This document shows positions 10,120 to 22,666 of a stretch of DNA of 64,000 nucleotides, piece after piece (the stretch's first letter is position 1; each line of letters opens with the position of its first letter). This stretch comes from Symbiodinium natans (taxonomy: Eukaryota > Sar > Dinophyceae > Suessiales > Symbiodiniaceae). The notes beneath the pieces are model-generated. The model saw only the letters and a program-made list of their open reading frames with translations, did not search any database and had not been told where the DNA came from. A program made the position numbers and the translations under genes. The stretch lies in contig CAJNDS010000310.1 of NCBI GenBank assembly GCA_905221605.1, positions 1 to 64,000 of the forward strand, written 5' to 3'.

Positions 10120-12690
10120 TGTAAAGGGTTATATATTTATGCGTTAGCTAAAGCAGAAATCAACAAACACTATCTCACGCAACCCTGGTCCACACACATG
10201 CCATTTCAAGACCTGACACGAGGTAGTCGTCTTACGGACATTTATGGGCCTTGGGCGCCCATTTCATGGAGGCACGTGTTCTGCGCCCGAGTGCCAAAAA
10301 AGCTTTAGTTTTGAGTGGTGACATTGTGCACACACAAAAGGGAGCAGCTTAAGCATGGCCCGGCTCGAAAGATCTCAAGAGGCTCGAAGGGCTTCAAAGG
10401 GCTTCAAAGGGCTTCAAAAGCTATCCAACTCAACCACGATCAGCCACGCCTGGGCGGAGTGGACGGAGTGGAGCCTCGGATGGCAAAGTGAGAAGTTCAG
10501 TCGGAAGCGCTCTCTCTGTAGTGCACAAGGCGACCATCGGGCAATGCTTGGTGACCTTCGGATGCTTTCTTTGTTGACTCACCGTAAAGATACCTACGTG
10601 TGCATTCGCAACATGCGCATGCTAGGCATCATGCCATATGCTTTCACCTCTCGCGCCAATGGGAGTGGCCTTGGCACGTGCTGACCCACTCCATTCCCCA
10701 GCAGTTGGCAACGAGTTTTCACAGCAAGGCAGTGCGCACGTGACCTACACTAATGTTTTGCGCCAGCGAAAAACGTCGAGGTTAGGCATCCCGACCATGT
10801 GAAACATGAAGCTAAGGATGTATGGCCATCCATGTTCTGCCGTTTCGGGACAGCAGAATCAGCTGGCTACGGTATGAGGTGCGCTTCAGAGCAGCAAGTC
10901 GTCATCGGCAGATGTGGCAAGCGGCCGATTTGCAATGCTTGTGCCACCCAAGAGGTCCTCAACGCAGGCACACACGGGATGCAGTGAAGTTGAAGTCTCA
11001 GGGCAATTCCATCTGGGCCAAATAGGACAACACGTGCCAGCTCTCTCACATCTTGTCACGCATAGCTCTCTTGGTTGTTTCTGAACTATCGCAAGGCGTT
11101 GAGGCGGAAGGTGGTGTCCTCCTCTATTCCCAGGATACTCAACAAGCATGTGCTACTGACTTCTTGCAAGGCGAACCTATCAAACTTTATCATATGCTCA
11201 CCACTACGAGTGTCATGCCTCTCGTCCTGCCTATCTTCATGCTGCCATTAAAAGATATGGCAGCATGGTCTTCCACCAGGTTCCCTTCAAGCAATTTTCT
11301 TCAGTAATTTCGTATCTTGATGATTCGATATTGCGCCGTGGTAACTCTTCACCCCGTCATAAAATGCACCAGGAAGGCAGAATCAAAGATATCAGGCATG
11401 CATTGTCTGGCTACTGCTTGCATGTCCTCTTCATCCGACTCTAGTGTCAGTGTCGTCGACTTCTCGGGTACGTCACTTGTCGCTGTCGCTTGCAGCAACT
11501 CCTGCAACGGGTGTCTTGCATTGTCTTGCAAGGGCTTCACTTAGTATGTCACTCTTTCTTTTGCCACCTCAGTTACCCAGCCTGAGGGGGAGCCGAAGGC
11601 GGTTCTAGGGCACCGCCGTCATCCTGCGGAGGCGCATTGCAACCGAGGACGGCGATGCGGCACTTAGCCTGATCTTTGCCCAGTTTGGCCCCCATTACTC
11701 GCTTTACTCCAGAAGCTCCTTCTCCATCGTAGTCGTCGGCGCGCTGGGACTGCTGATGCCCAGCAAATCCTGGCACAAGTTCTCGCTTCGCTTTTGGGCT
11801 TCCGCTGTTGTGCAGTCCTGCTGGGTTCCACAAACTATGTGTGGACCATCATGGACCCATGGGAACTGCCTCGACGTTGCCCCAGTCTGTGGGTCGCGAA
11901 CTCACACTCGGGCCGCCGAGCAAGTCCTCAGCAAAATTACATCCAGCCATATCCAGCCTGTTTCACTAAGGCAAGCTTTCAACGTGCGCTCATGACGTGG
12001 CTGACGATGGCTGGAGAGCCTCCTCCGCTTCCAGTGCAGCTTGCGCCGGCTGCGACCCATCCATTGCCTCGACAGGCTTTGAAGTGATTTGCGTTGTCAC
12101 CCGCGTAAGCCCATCAATGTGCCGAAGCCAAGACGTCGCTTCCGGGACAAGTATCGCAGATCGCCCCCAAGGTCGTCATAGGATGGACAAAAAAGGTCAT
12201 ATCACTCCTATCTCGCTTCGAAGTCGCCCCATATCATGACTGCTCCAGTTCTGTGTCCGGCTCGCTGGGGCTGGTGCGTCTTTAATTTCGAACTCATGTA
12301 CCGATTCCAACGTTTTCACGTGGCGCTCTGGGCAACGTCTGGAGTCGCAATGCTGCATTAACTGTGCTGCAGAAGGGCTGGGCTACACCACAAATTGGCA
12401 TCGAAATTGGTTTGCACCTGCACTTGCCAGCACAGTTTAAACTCGCAGGCCAAACCAATTAACGCTTCACGCCCATCGTCTTAGCATCAGTGTTGCTTTA
12501 TGAACTTCTGACGCGTTTCGTATCCCGTACTTTCGGCAAACTTGTTGATGAAGCGCCTGCTGAATTCCAAGGTTGGGCGTCTTGCAAGTCGCTTTCGTCA
12601 TTGGGCAAATCGTGTCTTGTGAACAGGTCTTGTTTTCTGAACAACGTTGTCGGCAAGAAGCCCAACTGGATGTGATTTCTGTGAGTTATC
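10120..12690. other. No confident gene; possible 3' exons of the repeat-protein gene
   Basis: The minus strand has short protein-like stretches, for example near 11500-11380 (STTLTLESDEEDMQAVARQC) and 11800-11600. These could be downstream exons of the gene whose large exon ends at 12693, because a GT donor-like GCAG|GTGAAT precedes its stop. No domain is recognisable. Confidence 0.35.
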
Positions 12691-12692
12691 GA

Positions 12693-15662
12693 TTATTCAC
12701 CTGCCACGTGGAACATAAATTGCAACATCTGGTCTTTGGGCAAAGCGTGTAGCACCTCGCCAGATGCAACATAGTGACATAGTGCAACAATCTGCATGCT
12801 CAGTTTTGCTCGGTAATCAGTTCCATCCCCATCCACCTCGGGCACCGTCTTCTCTATCGCTGCAGCTAGCCGCTCCACTTCCCATCCATGCGACTCTTCG
12901 ACTGGCTCCTCTGCTTGTGATGTCCGAGAAGCCTCTCCTTTTGCCTGAGGCGCTGCTTCTTGGGGTTTCGGTACTGCTTCCTCAGCCTCTCTTAACAATC
13001 GCTGTTCTTCCGCCTTGCGTGCTGCTGCTTCCTCCGCCTCTCTGGCCTGTCGCTCTTCTTCCTCCTTGCGAGCTGCTTGCTCTTCGGCTAAACGTTCTTC
13101 TTCCGCCTTGCGTGCTGCTGCTTCCTCCGCCTCTCTGGCCTGTCGCTCTTCTTCCTCCTTGCGCGCTGCTTCCTCTTTGGCTAAACGTTCTTCTTCCGCC
13201 TTGCGTGCTGCTGCTTCCTCCGCCTCTCTGGCCTGTCGCTCTTCTTCCTCCTTGCGCGCTGCTTCCTCTTTGGCTAAACGTTCTTCTTCCGCCTTGCGTG
13301 CTGCTGCTTCCTCCGCCTCTCTGGCCTGTCGCTCTTCTTCCTCCTTGCGCGCTTCCTCTTTGGCCAGTCGATCTTCCTCCGCCTTGCGTGCTGCTGCTTC
13401 CTCCGCCTCTCTGGCCTGTCGCTCTTCTTCCTCCTTGCGCGCTTCCTCTTTGGCCAGTCGATCTTCCTCCGCCTTGCGTGCTGCTGCTTCCTCCGCCTCT
13501 CTGGCCTGTCGCTCTTCTTCCTCCTTACGTGCTGCTTCCTCTTTGGCCAGTCGATCTTCTTCCGCCTTGCGTGCTGCTGCTTCCTCCGCCTCTCTGGCCT
13601 GTCGCTCTTCTTCCTCCTTGCGCGCTGCTTCCTCTTTGGCCAGTCGATCTTCTTCCGCCTTGCGTGCTGCTGCTTCCTCCGCCTCTCTGGCCTGTCGCTC
13701 TTCCTCCTCCTTGCGTGCTGCTTCCTCTTTGGCCAGTCGATCTTCTTCCGCCTTGCGTGCTGCTGCTTCCTCCGCCTCTCTGGCCTGTCGCTCTTCTTCC
13801 TCCTTGCGCGCTGCTTCCTCTTTGGCCAGTCGATCTTCTTCCGCCTTGCGTGCTGCTGCTTCCTCCGCCTCTCTGGCCTGTCGCTCTTCCTCCTCCTTGC
13901 GCGCTGCTTCCTCTTTGGCCAGTCGATCTTCTTCCGCCTTGCGTGCTACTGCTTCCTCCGCCTCTCTGGCCTGTCTCTCTTCTTCCTCCTTGCGCGCTGC
14001 TTCCTCTTTGGCTAAACGTTCTTCTTCCGCCTTGCGTGCTGCTGCTTCCTCCGCCTCTCTGGCCTGTCGCTCTTCTTCCTCCTTGCGAGCTGCTTCCTCT
14101 TTGGCCAGTCGATCTTCTTCCGCCTTGTGTGCTGCTGCTTCCTCCGTCTCTCTGGCCTGTCGCTCTTCTTCCTCCTTGCGCGCAGCTTCCTCTTTGGCTA
14201 GTCGATCTTCTTCCGCCTTGCGTGCTGCTGCTTCCTCCGCCTCTCTGGCCTGTCGCTCTTCTTCCTCCTTGCGAGCTGCTTCCTCTTTGGCCAGTCGGTC
14301 TTCTTCCGCCTGGCGTGCTGCTGCTTCCTCCGCCTCTCTGGCCTGTCGCTCTTCTTCCTCCTTGCGTGCTGCTTCCTCTTTGGCTAGTCGATCTTCTTCC
14401 GCCTTGCGTGCTGCTGCTTCCTCCGCCTCTCTGGCCTGTCGCTCTTCTTCCTCCTTGCGAGCTGCTTCCTCTTTGGCCAGTCGGTCTTCTTCCGCCTGGC
14501 GTGCTGCTGCTTCCTCCGCCTCTCTGGCCTGTCGCTCTTCTTCCTCTTTGCGCGCTGCTTCCTCTTTGGCCAGTCGATCTTCTTCCGCCTTGCGTGCTGC
14601 TGCTTCCTCTGCTTCTCTGGCCTGTCGCTCATCTTCCTCTTTGGCCAATCGATCTTCTTCCGCCTTGCGTGCTGCTGCTTCCTCTGCCTCTCTGGCCTGT
14701 CGCTCTTCTTCCTCCTTGCGCGCTGCTTCCTCTTTGGCCAGTCGGTCTTCTTCCGCCTTGCGTGCTGCTGCTTCCTCCGCCTCTCTGGCCTGTCGCTCTT
14801 CTTCCTCTTTGGCAAGTCGATCTTCTTCCGCTTTGCGTGCTGCTGCTTCCTCCGCCTCTCTGGCCTGTCGCTCTTCCTCCTCCTTGCGCGCTGCTTCCTC
14901 TTTGGCCAGTCGATCTTCTTCCGCCTTGCGTGCTGCTGCTTCCTCTGCCTCTCTGGCCTGTCGCTCTTCTTCCTCTTTGGCCAGTCGATCTTCTTCCGCC
15001 TTGCGTGCTGCTGCTTCCTCCGCCTCTCTGGCCTGTCGCTCTTCTTCCTCTTTGGCCAGTCGATCTTCTTCCGCCTTGCGTGCTGCTGCTTCCTCCGCCT
15101 CTCTGGCCTGTCGCTCTTCTTCCTCTTTGCGCGCTGCTTCCTCTTTGGCTAGTCGATCTTCTTCCGCCTTGCGTGCTGCTTCCTCTTTGGCCAGTCGATC
15201 TTCTTCCGCCTTGCGTGCTGCTGCTTCCTCCGCCTCTCTGGCCTGTCGCTCTTCTTCCGCCTTGCGTGCTGCTTCCTCTTTGGCCAGTCGGTCTTCTTCC
15301 GCCTTGCGTGCTGCTGCTTCCTCCGCCTCTCTGGCCTGTCGCTCTTCTTCCTCTTTGCGCGCTGCTTCCTCTTTGGCTAGTCGATCTTCTTCCGCCTTGC
15401 GTGCTGCTGCTTCCTCCGCCTCTCTGGCCTGTCGCTCTTCTTCCTCTTTGCGCGCTGCTTCCTCTTTGGCTAGTCGATCTTCTTCCGCCTTGCGTGCTGC
15501 TGCTTCCTCCGCCTCTCTGGCCTGTCGCTCTTCTTCCTCTTTGCGCGCTGCTTCCTCTTTGGCTAGTCGATCTTCTTCCGCCTTGCGTGCTGCTGCTTCC
15601 TCCGCGTCTCTGGCCTGTCTCTCTTCTTCTGCCTCACGCGCCTGTTTGGCATTCTTATTGCG
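12693..15662 (-). CDS. Giant exon of a Glu/Ala/Arg/Lys repeat protein, predicted charged helix
   Basis: A single minus-strand frame stays open for about 990 codons. It is made of about 32 copies of a 31-residue (93-bp) unit containing AREAEEAAARKAEED and RLAKEEAARKEEEERQ; some copies are shortened. The alternation of acidic and basic residues predicts a long charged or single alpha-helix, or a coiled coil. After the repeats comes a linker rich in Pro/Gln/Ala, then a different, probably folded tail (EVERLAAAIEKTVPEVDGDG, then KLSMQIVALCHYVASGEVLH) up to the stop. No in-frame ATG exists; an in-frame TGA lies at 15665-15663. The exon must therefore start at a splice acceptor near 15650 and the N-terminus lies upstream and is unknown. 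The 3' end may also be spliced (AG|GTGAAT just before the stop). Database names such as reticulocyte-binding or trichohyalin-like for such repeats reflect composition only. Function unknown; the tail faintly recalls C-terminal segments of XMAP215-type microtubule proteins (weak). Confidence 0.75.
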   Translation of the reverse strand, partial: RNKNAKQAREAEEERQARDAEEAAARKAEEDRLAKEEAARKEEEERQAREAEEAAARKAEEDRLAKEEAARKEEEERQAREAEEAAARKAEEDRLAKEEAARKEEEERQAREAEEAAARKAEEDRLAKEEAARKAEEERQAREAEEAAARKAEEDRLAKEEAARKAEEDRLAKEEAARKEEEERQAREAEEAAARKAEEDRLAKEEEERQAREAEEAAARKAEEDRLAKEEEERQAREAEEAAARKAEEDRLAKEEAARKEEEERQAREAEEAAARKAEEDRLAKEEEERQAREAEEAAARKAEEDRLAKEEAARKEEEERQAREAEEAAARKAEEDRLAKEEDERQAREAEEAAARKAEEDRLAKEEAARKEEEERQAREAEEAAARQAEEDRLAKEEAARKEEEERQAREAEEAAARKAEEDRLAKEEAARKEEEERQAREAEEAAARQAEEDRLAKEEAARKEEEERQAREAEEAAARKAEEDRLAKEEAARKEEEERQARETEEAAAHKAEEDRLAKEEAARKEEEERQAREAEEAAARKAEEERLAKEEAARKEEEERQAREAEEAVARKAEEDRLAKEEAARKEEEERQAREAEEAAARKAEEDRLAKEEAARKEEEERQAREAEEAAARKAEEDRLAKEEAARKEEEERQAREAEEAAARKAEEDRLAKEEAARKEEEERQAREAEEAAARKAEEDRLAKEEAARKEEEERQAREAEEAAARKAEEDRLAKEEARKEEEERQAREAEEAAARKAEEDRLAKEEARKEEEERQAREAEEAAARKAEEERLAKEEAARKEEEERQAREAEEAAARKAEEERLAKEEAARKEEEERQAREAEEAAARKAEEERLAEEQAARKEEEERQAREAEEAAARKAEEQRLLREAEEAVPKPQEAAPQAKGEASRTSQAEEPVEESHGWEVERLAAAIEKTVPEVDGDGTDYRAKLSMQIVALCHYVASGEVLHALPKDQMLQFMFHVAGE

Positions 15663-15916
15663 TCAGCTACTTCATTCTTTGATGGAAGCGTGTGAGCGGT
15701 CACCCAGGCCTGACTTGCATTCCGCTTCGGTGGTTGAAACGTGCGAGCTTCACCTGATGCAGTGGCTGAAAAGCTGCTTGGAAGCCAGAGACTCGGGCGC
15801 TTTGGTGGATGTTAATCCGCCGAGGCCGTGGGCCGTAGGTGTATGGGGAGCATAAAGCAGGTTGTAGTCCCCTCCCCAACGGCATAGATTTCCCTAGCCC
15901 GTGTCCGGGAGCGGAC

Positions 15917-15941
15917 GGCGCCCCCCCCCCCCCCCCCCGCC
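15917..15941. repeat. Poly-C tract flanked by GGCG/CGCC
   Basis: Eighteen C residues (15921-15938) lie between GGCG and CGCC, which can pair. This resembles the hairpin-flanked C tracts at 5379 and 7642. Confidence 0.7.
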
Positions 15942-15949
15942 TCTTAACC

Positions 15950-18900
15950 CACCCATCAAAACTACCTTACCCTGTATTTCTGGTCTTGGCACTTTCGCAC
16001 TTGGGGGTGAGTTTGTATGTGAGACGACAGCACCCCCAAAAGAGAACGATTGCACAAAGCCTCTCAAAAGCCCTGACGATAACCACACCGCGATCTCCGC
16101 TTTGGGTTGCCTCGCCGGCAGGCCCAGGCCGAGGCGGGGTTGCATAGCGTTTAAGTTCTGTTCGAGCTGCAGCCATCACAAGGCAACCCAAACTGTTGAC
16201 TAACCCGCCTGGTGTGCGAAAACTATCGAAGGCATCATACGTGCGCTCCAGATCGTCGTGATCCTGTGAAATGCAAGTGCCATGCCGGCATGTGCCAATG
16301 TGGGCTTTCACTGCACGGGTGGCATACGAAGGCCTGTGCACTGTGCCCGTGACGTCACATCTCCCCGCATACCCGAACCAACCCTGCGACATTATGCCGG
16401 AGTCGACCTCAAACAATGCGAGGCCAGTTCAAGAGCATTCCAAGAGTTCCCTAAAAGAACACTCGAAGAGCGCCCCAATAGCCCAAAAGCATGCCAAGAC
16501 CACTCAAAAACTCGAAGAGCACCCAAAACTTGAACCTCCAAGTTCAACGCCCCAAAATGTGCACACTGGCTTGGCGAGAGCGAGATTTGGCACCCGCCGA
16601 TGGCTTATGCTTGGCGATGTTTGGAATGCTCTTGATGTTCGCGGGGACCCTACATGTGAAAGGTGATAGCATCACAGGCACGCCGGAAGCACTGACGGGG
16701 CTGTCAGGGTGCCTAGGATCCGCGGAAACACCGAGAGGGTTTCTCGATTTCGAGTCCAGTGTTTACAGTTTTGGGCAACATAACAGCAGCCGTGGCAGCC
16801 ATGGTCCTGCTGGGAGTCCGTCCTCGTTGGCAAGGAATGTTGAAATTCTCTTAGTGCCCCCAACTTGTTGAAACAGAACAATGAGCTCGCACAACAAGGC
16901 TTTCCAAATTGTCGGAGACTCGCTGCAGGATGCTCTTGTCTTTTCTGGCCACCAGGCAATGCCTGGCAGAAGCCCACAGCAAGGGTGAGCACATGCTGGT
17001 ATCATGACACACGCACGAAGAAACAAATGTTCGGTCGCTGAGGTTTTCTTGCGACCTTGCCTCATCACTGTCCTTGGGCGCTGGACATGAGCGCAGCCAC
17101 TTCAATCTAGCTCTGCCAAGAGGTTTCGGCTCTCACAATGGCACAAAGCATGTGAGGCCGAGAGGTTTGGTTGCCCTAACAATTCTGCTTTGGCTGTCAC
17201 ATGCGCCGAGTCAACAGCGACAGTTAAAAAACTCGCCTGGAAAGTGGCAATCAGAAGAATCGCAAAAACGAACCAAGGCAAATCAATGCGCCAATTACGT
17301 CACAAGTAGTACAAAGTAGGTATAGTCAGGGCGCACACACACACAGCTCGTCATTTGCAGCCGAGCAGCTTCGTCCAAACCTACATGATCTGCAGAAGCA
17401 ACCCCCCCCCACCCCCCCCCCAAAGAAGAACAACAGTAACAAGATGCGCAAGTGCTCATGCCAAGCCTGCCTGTCTGTATCTGTCTGTGCAAGCTGCATG
17501 GGGCAGGGATATGCAGGGATCAGAGAGCGCACGAGAGGTGAACCGGTGAACCGAGGTGGCGACCGTAGTTCAAGACTTCTGTGCGACGTTGAACGGGATC
17601 TGGCCCTGTGCAGCAGTCTGGGAAAGTCATTGTCGTTGCTATTGCGTGCCCTGTTTGTCGCTCTGCAGACAGGTCAGCCGGGTGTGTACAACAGCGCCTA
17701 GGTGGCCGGTGCGTCCGCGGTACAGCCCGGGTTTGTCCAGAGCTGCTACAACTTTGGAATGGGAGAGGACGCTTTGCCTCGCTCATCCGGAACAGCAAGG
17801 GTAATTGTGCCACCAGGCAGCAGAGGCTGTGCCACTGGTCAAAGGCCAAACGCGTATTCCAGTGCTGAACAGGCACAGCCGCCTCACCTCTGCTTGGACA
17901 TTCACTGTGCCATCTTCCAATCGGCAGCCAATCCTCAGTCAAGCCTAGCTGTTGAGCTTTCCATTACACAGGACATGGCATCTGTTGCAGCCTGTTGCAT
18001 CTTGACATGCAGCGAGGAGTCTCCAGGTGTTGTTGGTGGAGATCTATGAAGCGCTGAACCCAAGTTCCATTTACAACCTCAGGCCATGGAAACTCATGGA
18101 AGTCAAGTAGTGACTTGTCCATGAGGAGATGCAGCCCGAGGATCAGAGACCTCCAGGCCAGCTGTCAACGCATCCAGCTGGCTCTTCAGCCTCACTGCCT
18201 GACGTGATTCCAAACTGATGCAAGAGAAGCGATGACGGAGCCCATGGAGCGGCACCTCCTCTTTCAGCTGCTCCTTTGATCGGGACTCCTGTGGATGAGC
18301 CTGCTCCAGACATGTGACGATGGAACGTCGGCAGAGACTTGCGACGAAAATTGCCTCGGCCGCGGGGCGGCGAGGAGAGACCTCCTCAGCCGGCCTGGGA
18401 GCAGTGTGGATCCCTCGACATGATAGATGACGCGCTTTGAAGCTTTTCCTTCATGGGGGCAGCTAGTCGCTACACGCACAGTCAAGGAAGTTCTGCCCTA
18501 TTGCAACTCAGCAACTTCGGCTGGAACAGGCGCTTCAGCTGCTTGCCAGCCCACTGCATGTCTCATGTTGACTCAAAATCATCCAACGCTGGACACGAAA
18601 GATGTGACACCAACCGTATGTTTCTGCTACGATGCTTCAAGCTGGAAGTTGCAAGGGTTGCTTGTTCAATCTGAAGGGCAATCGTCACAGTTGCATTGAG
18701 CCAAGTTCAAAGGGCCATCACCTGCAGAGATCTATATGATCTATGGAGCTACACTGCGAGCTACGTCCTGCAGCATGGAACATGTGGTAATCCTGGAGTG
18801 CTGTCCACTCTTCTCGGGCTGGGACTCAGCTCTGCCAGAAACCTTAGCCGACCCTGAAACTGCAGCATGCTGTGGCCGAACCCAATGTAACCCTTCATGC

Positions 18901-19400
18901 CATCGCACGGCATACGGACTCACATTTGTCGGCGCAGCCTCTGAAGATACTGAGACCGGTTCGGCAATCGCGACGGGCTGTCTCGGCTGTCTTAGTTGCT
19001 GCGAACCGGGCGGAACCACTAACAGCAACAGTACAACTGCTTCGTAAGTTCAGTGATACATGATGTTCCAACTTCCCTGCAGCTGATTGACGCAATATCC
19101 ATCAAGTGCTTGTTTGATGTTGCTTCGATGTGCCGACTCCTTCCGTCCCTCTTTGAGCGCATTTGGTGGATACCTCGTAATGCTCGGTACGAGAGACTTT
19201 CATTGCTGAGGAAAATGCTCGGACAGGTGCAGCTTGGATCCAGACTCTCCTGCATCAGCAGGATTCTTAGCCTGCGCCTACCACGGAAGAAGTCAGGCTG
19301 CGGATTTCTGCAATGCCCAATCGCGTCAACCTGTGCTGAGCCCAGAAGCTCAACAAACGAGCCTGGAAGGCAAGTAGGTGGAGAAACCTCAGTGTCAATC
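15950..19400. other. No confident gene
   Basis: Only short frames without motifs. A (CA)n run at 17332-17345 and two poly-C runs at 17402-17421 are the only clear structures. Around 16420-16560 a loosely repeated CCAAGAGCAC/CTCGAAGAGC word recurs. Confidence 0.4.
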
Positions 19401-19405
19401 AGAAT

Positions 19406-19720
19406 TCATATGCGCAGACTTGCAGTGATGCAGCGGGACACCAATGGCAGAATCCTTGCCTTACAAATGTAAGATCCGATGGTTGAGACTTGGCTAGCTT
19501 TGGCTGATGTAACTACTGGAATGTTCAGTTCGTCTGGTCCATAAGCCAAACCTTCGCGCGAGTTCAGCGTGTGCCCTTCTTGGATGGCATGCAGGTACGC
19601 CCGTACACATGGGGGCCCTGCTGAATCACTCCGACCCAGTCGGGGGTAAGCAGGCACCATAACAAACCCGGGGCCGAATCTTGGCGGTCGATGCATGCGG
19701 GCATTGCCACGACTCTCGGC
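19406..19720 (-). CDS. Possible exon, function unknown
   Basis: The minus-strand frame contains a protein-like run (FGPGFVMVPAYPRLGRSDSA, then a stretch ending in YGPDELNIPVVTSAKASQ). It is rich in codons and residues typical of globular sequence, unlike neighbouring frames. I do not recognise the family. No clear start is present, so it would be an internal exon. It may equally be a chance frame. Confidence 0.25.
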   Translation of the reverse strand, partial: AESRGNARMHRPPRFGPGFVMVPAYPRLGRSDSAGPPCVRAYLHAIQEGHTLNSREGLAYGPDELNIPVVTSAKASQVSTIGSYICKARILPLVSRCITASLRI

Positions 19721-19940
19721 AAGCGACGAACTTTTCAGAGCGCCCGCAAAACGCCGCAAAATCTAGGGACCGAACAGTCGCAGAAGAGGAGTTGCCTGAT
19801 CCGAAGCATCTGGGTCGGCCAGTGTCTCCGGCGATGTTTCGTTCTACTGATCAGTTGACGTCGTCGCATCAGGATCCACGACTCCATCTTGCAGCATATG
19901 ATCAGCTTTCTCCGCATGCTCGATCAGGGGGACCGCGGAG

Positions 19941-20150
19941 ATGCAAGACTTGCTGACCGAAAAGATGGATTTACCGGAAAAGGAGCAGATGGAGGGGTCG
20001 ACTCGCGCTGGCGCCGACGACCTGTTTCGGGAAGCGGCCGCCGTGCCCGCTTCCTTTGGCGATCCGGACGTGGACAAAGCGCGTGTCACAGTCGCGCAGC
20101 ATTCCTCCACGCTGGCTGTGCAGAGAGTGGCGAATTTAGAGCGCGTCTGA
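19941..20150 (+). CDS. Possible small plus-strand coding segment, function unknown
   Basis: An ATG-initiated frame of 69 codons with an acidic, globular-looking sequence (MQDLLTEKMDLPEKEQMEG, later ASFGDPDVDKARVTVAQHSS). It ends in TGA. It would be an exception to the minus-strand bias. No family is recognised. A chance frame is a real alternative. Confidence 0.22.
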   Translation: MQDLLTEKMDLPEKEQMEGSTRAGADDLFREAAAVPASFGDPDVDKARVTVAQHSSTLAVQRVANLERV

Positions 20151-20159
20151 CCTGGTCCC

Positions 20160-22660
20160 GGCAGAAATGACACACCGCTGTGTGGTGTTTGCATTCTGTG
20201 TGCACAAAAGAGTCACGTGGCCTTGAACCCAATTGTTCGTTGGACAGCCGAACGGTAGCCGTGCACCCCAAGACTGTCACAATAGCTGCCCGAGCGAAGC
20301 CCGCAATCAACACACGGTCCGGAGAGCATGTCTCGATTGCCGAAGGCCAGCGCCTCGATAACGCCTTCTAGCAGTGTTCCGTATTCCTTCAGGTGAGTGC
20401 CCAACATGCTGAACATGTCTGAGTGGCAAGTACGTCAAGGTTCAATTCAAGATGCCTTGTGCCCATTGTTGAAGAATGCATCCAGTGCAGGGGCAATTTG
20501 AGACGTGTCCCACACACACACACACCTATCTTGCGACAGTAAAGTCGGCAACATCGTCGCAGATACGATGTTGTCTCAGCTCGGGTCTCGGGGTGTTTGT
20601 TTAGGCTAAGCCCTCCATGCCCACCCAACCACTCCCTTCCTTTCAAAACAGACGTCTAACAATATGGCAACGCGCTAGTTGCCAGGAGTTTCAGGTCGGC
20701 GTTTCGGAGCTGGGAGCGCCCTTTGGATTCTCGCTGGTCAAAGGGCATTCATAAGGGGCAGGATATGTCAAGCAGCTTTGCTTCGCTTCTAGAACAAAAA
20801 CAAAGGTGTAAGTCCCTGAGTAGCATTCGTAGAACAGTCTCATTACAGAACGGGCCTTTCGCTGGTTTGGCAATGAAGGCTGCATGAAGGGGTGGGAGGG
20901 GGGTTGCCAACGTTGTGATGTTGTGGCCTTTGCATCTGCGACATCACCAGACGCACGTCGCGCTTCGACAGCCCGATGGTTTTCCCAGCAAGGCCTACGG
21001 GTTTACGTAGTGCCAAGATGAAGCTAGAGCATATGCGCGCGTCGGTAGGCACTAGCTGTGCATGACCATATTCAAGAAAGCTGCGCTGGCTCGCTGGGGC
21101 ATTGCATGAGATGAGCACAGCCGATAGATAGCTACTGATAGATGCAAGATGGCACCAGTTCAAGCCATGGGGCCCAGAACCATTTCTTTTGGCAAAGCTC
21201 AGTACCTGACAGGTCATGTGAGTTTTACAATGGCCTTGAAGTGCAGTCAGCTTTGCTTTGGAAACTGTTTGCTAACAGGGTGTCACAGTGTGGCAGCTAT
21301 TGCATCTCAGTTGTATCCCGGCTGTGGCTACCTCTCCGTCTTGAAGGCAAGCAGTCCGGTCTTTGGGCACATGCTCCTGCTGCAGAAAATGGAAAATTTT
21401 GCTCTCTCGGGGGCCGTGGGACTGTTGAACTATGGCTAGACCTCCCCCACGAAGATCTCCAAAGTTGAGCCTCAATCATTTCTAAGCATTGCATCACCCA
21501 ATCTGACATGGCGAGTGCTGAACTCGTCTGAGCTGCAGGCTAAGGTTGGTGACTCGCATAGCGTGCCCCGAGTGCTTCGGCACCACATCCAACCAAAGAT
21601 GGCAATGCCTAAATAGGATCATCAAGCTGCAATGCCAGCATGTGTCAAGCATCGCGCAGTGCAAAGCTCCATGTTAACTCTGGGGTTCTTTTGGGCTGTC
21701 TATGCAAATCCTACAGCACCCTGGGCACGCCAGCGAGACATTCAGCCGTTCGAGTGGACACAGCAATGCCTGCCAGGCATGCGCTGCAAAGCATCACAAA
21801 GTTCGGCGGCCAGGCATGCCTCCGGCGTGCAGCCGTCCGTGCCTCAAACAATTGTTGCTGGTAATGTCGTCCCACGAGGTTGCGTCCCGCGTGCCTGGTG
21901 CGCAGTCGGCTTCACAAGACTCCCATGCACTGTAGAACTAAGTTATTAGCAAACAGGCACCCAAAGTACCTTGTAATTCTGGCGAACAGAGAATGAACCG
22001 ACCGAGTGTGCCGAGAAATGTCTGCGCAATACTTGCTGGATTCCTATTCCAGTCATAGCCTTTTCCTGACGAGGACTTGCCTAGATACTCCTCCCTTACT
22101 TGGAAATGCTTCAACAGTTTCCACTTGCAAATAAGCAGCCTGAACATCAGAGACTCCGCGGCTTGCTTTTTGACTGCTTTTGTTTGGGGTCGCTTATTGC
22201 ACTTCTGGCACAGACGATGCGTAGATCTGAGCCACTTCCTTGATCTAGATAGAATCAGATAGAATACGACTACTATTTATTTCGAACTGTCAGGGGAATC
22301 GGAATCTTCGTACACAGCATCGTTTCGTTCAGGTTCCTCCGGGCCTTGCCTAGCTGATTCTCTCATTCTCCCCCACCCAGGCATGTCAGCAGTCATATTG
22401 AGATCTAGACCAAACGACACCCCTAAATCCAATGTCTTGTCTGTCTGCACACGCAGTCGTTGAGTGAAGAATGCTTTCCTCTGGGCGTGGAAGGCGTCGC
22501 GATTCTGTGTACATCCGCGGGCCCATCGCCGACTTTCGCAGAGGGGGGCAGTTGGAGCTTCGCGATTCTTTCTCAGGACTCGCAATGGTTGTTCGCGCCA
22601 TGGTATGCCATCCAAGACATTGGGAGTTCAAAGAGGCCTGATGCGAAATGGTCAATCTTG
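20160..22660. other. No confident gene
   Basis: Short frames only; no motif on either strand. A short (CA)n run lies at 20512-20524. Confidence 0.4.
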
Positions 22661-22666
22661 ACAGAT

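Noticed and set aside
14384-14815. Lys/Arg-rich minus-strand frame inside the repeat
   Set aside because: It is the shifted frame of the same repeats and is much shorter than the main frame.
12764-15855. Plus-strand open frames of 972 and 946 codons (Leu/Pro- and Ser/Ala/Arg-rich)
   Set aside because: They are complements of the Glu/Arg repeat exon; a stop-free 93-bp unit keeps these frames open. Composition is implausible for a protein.
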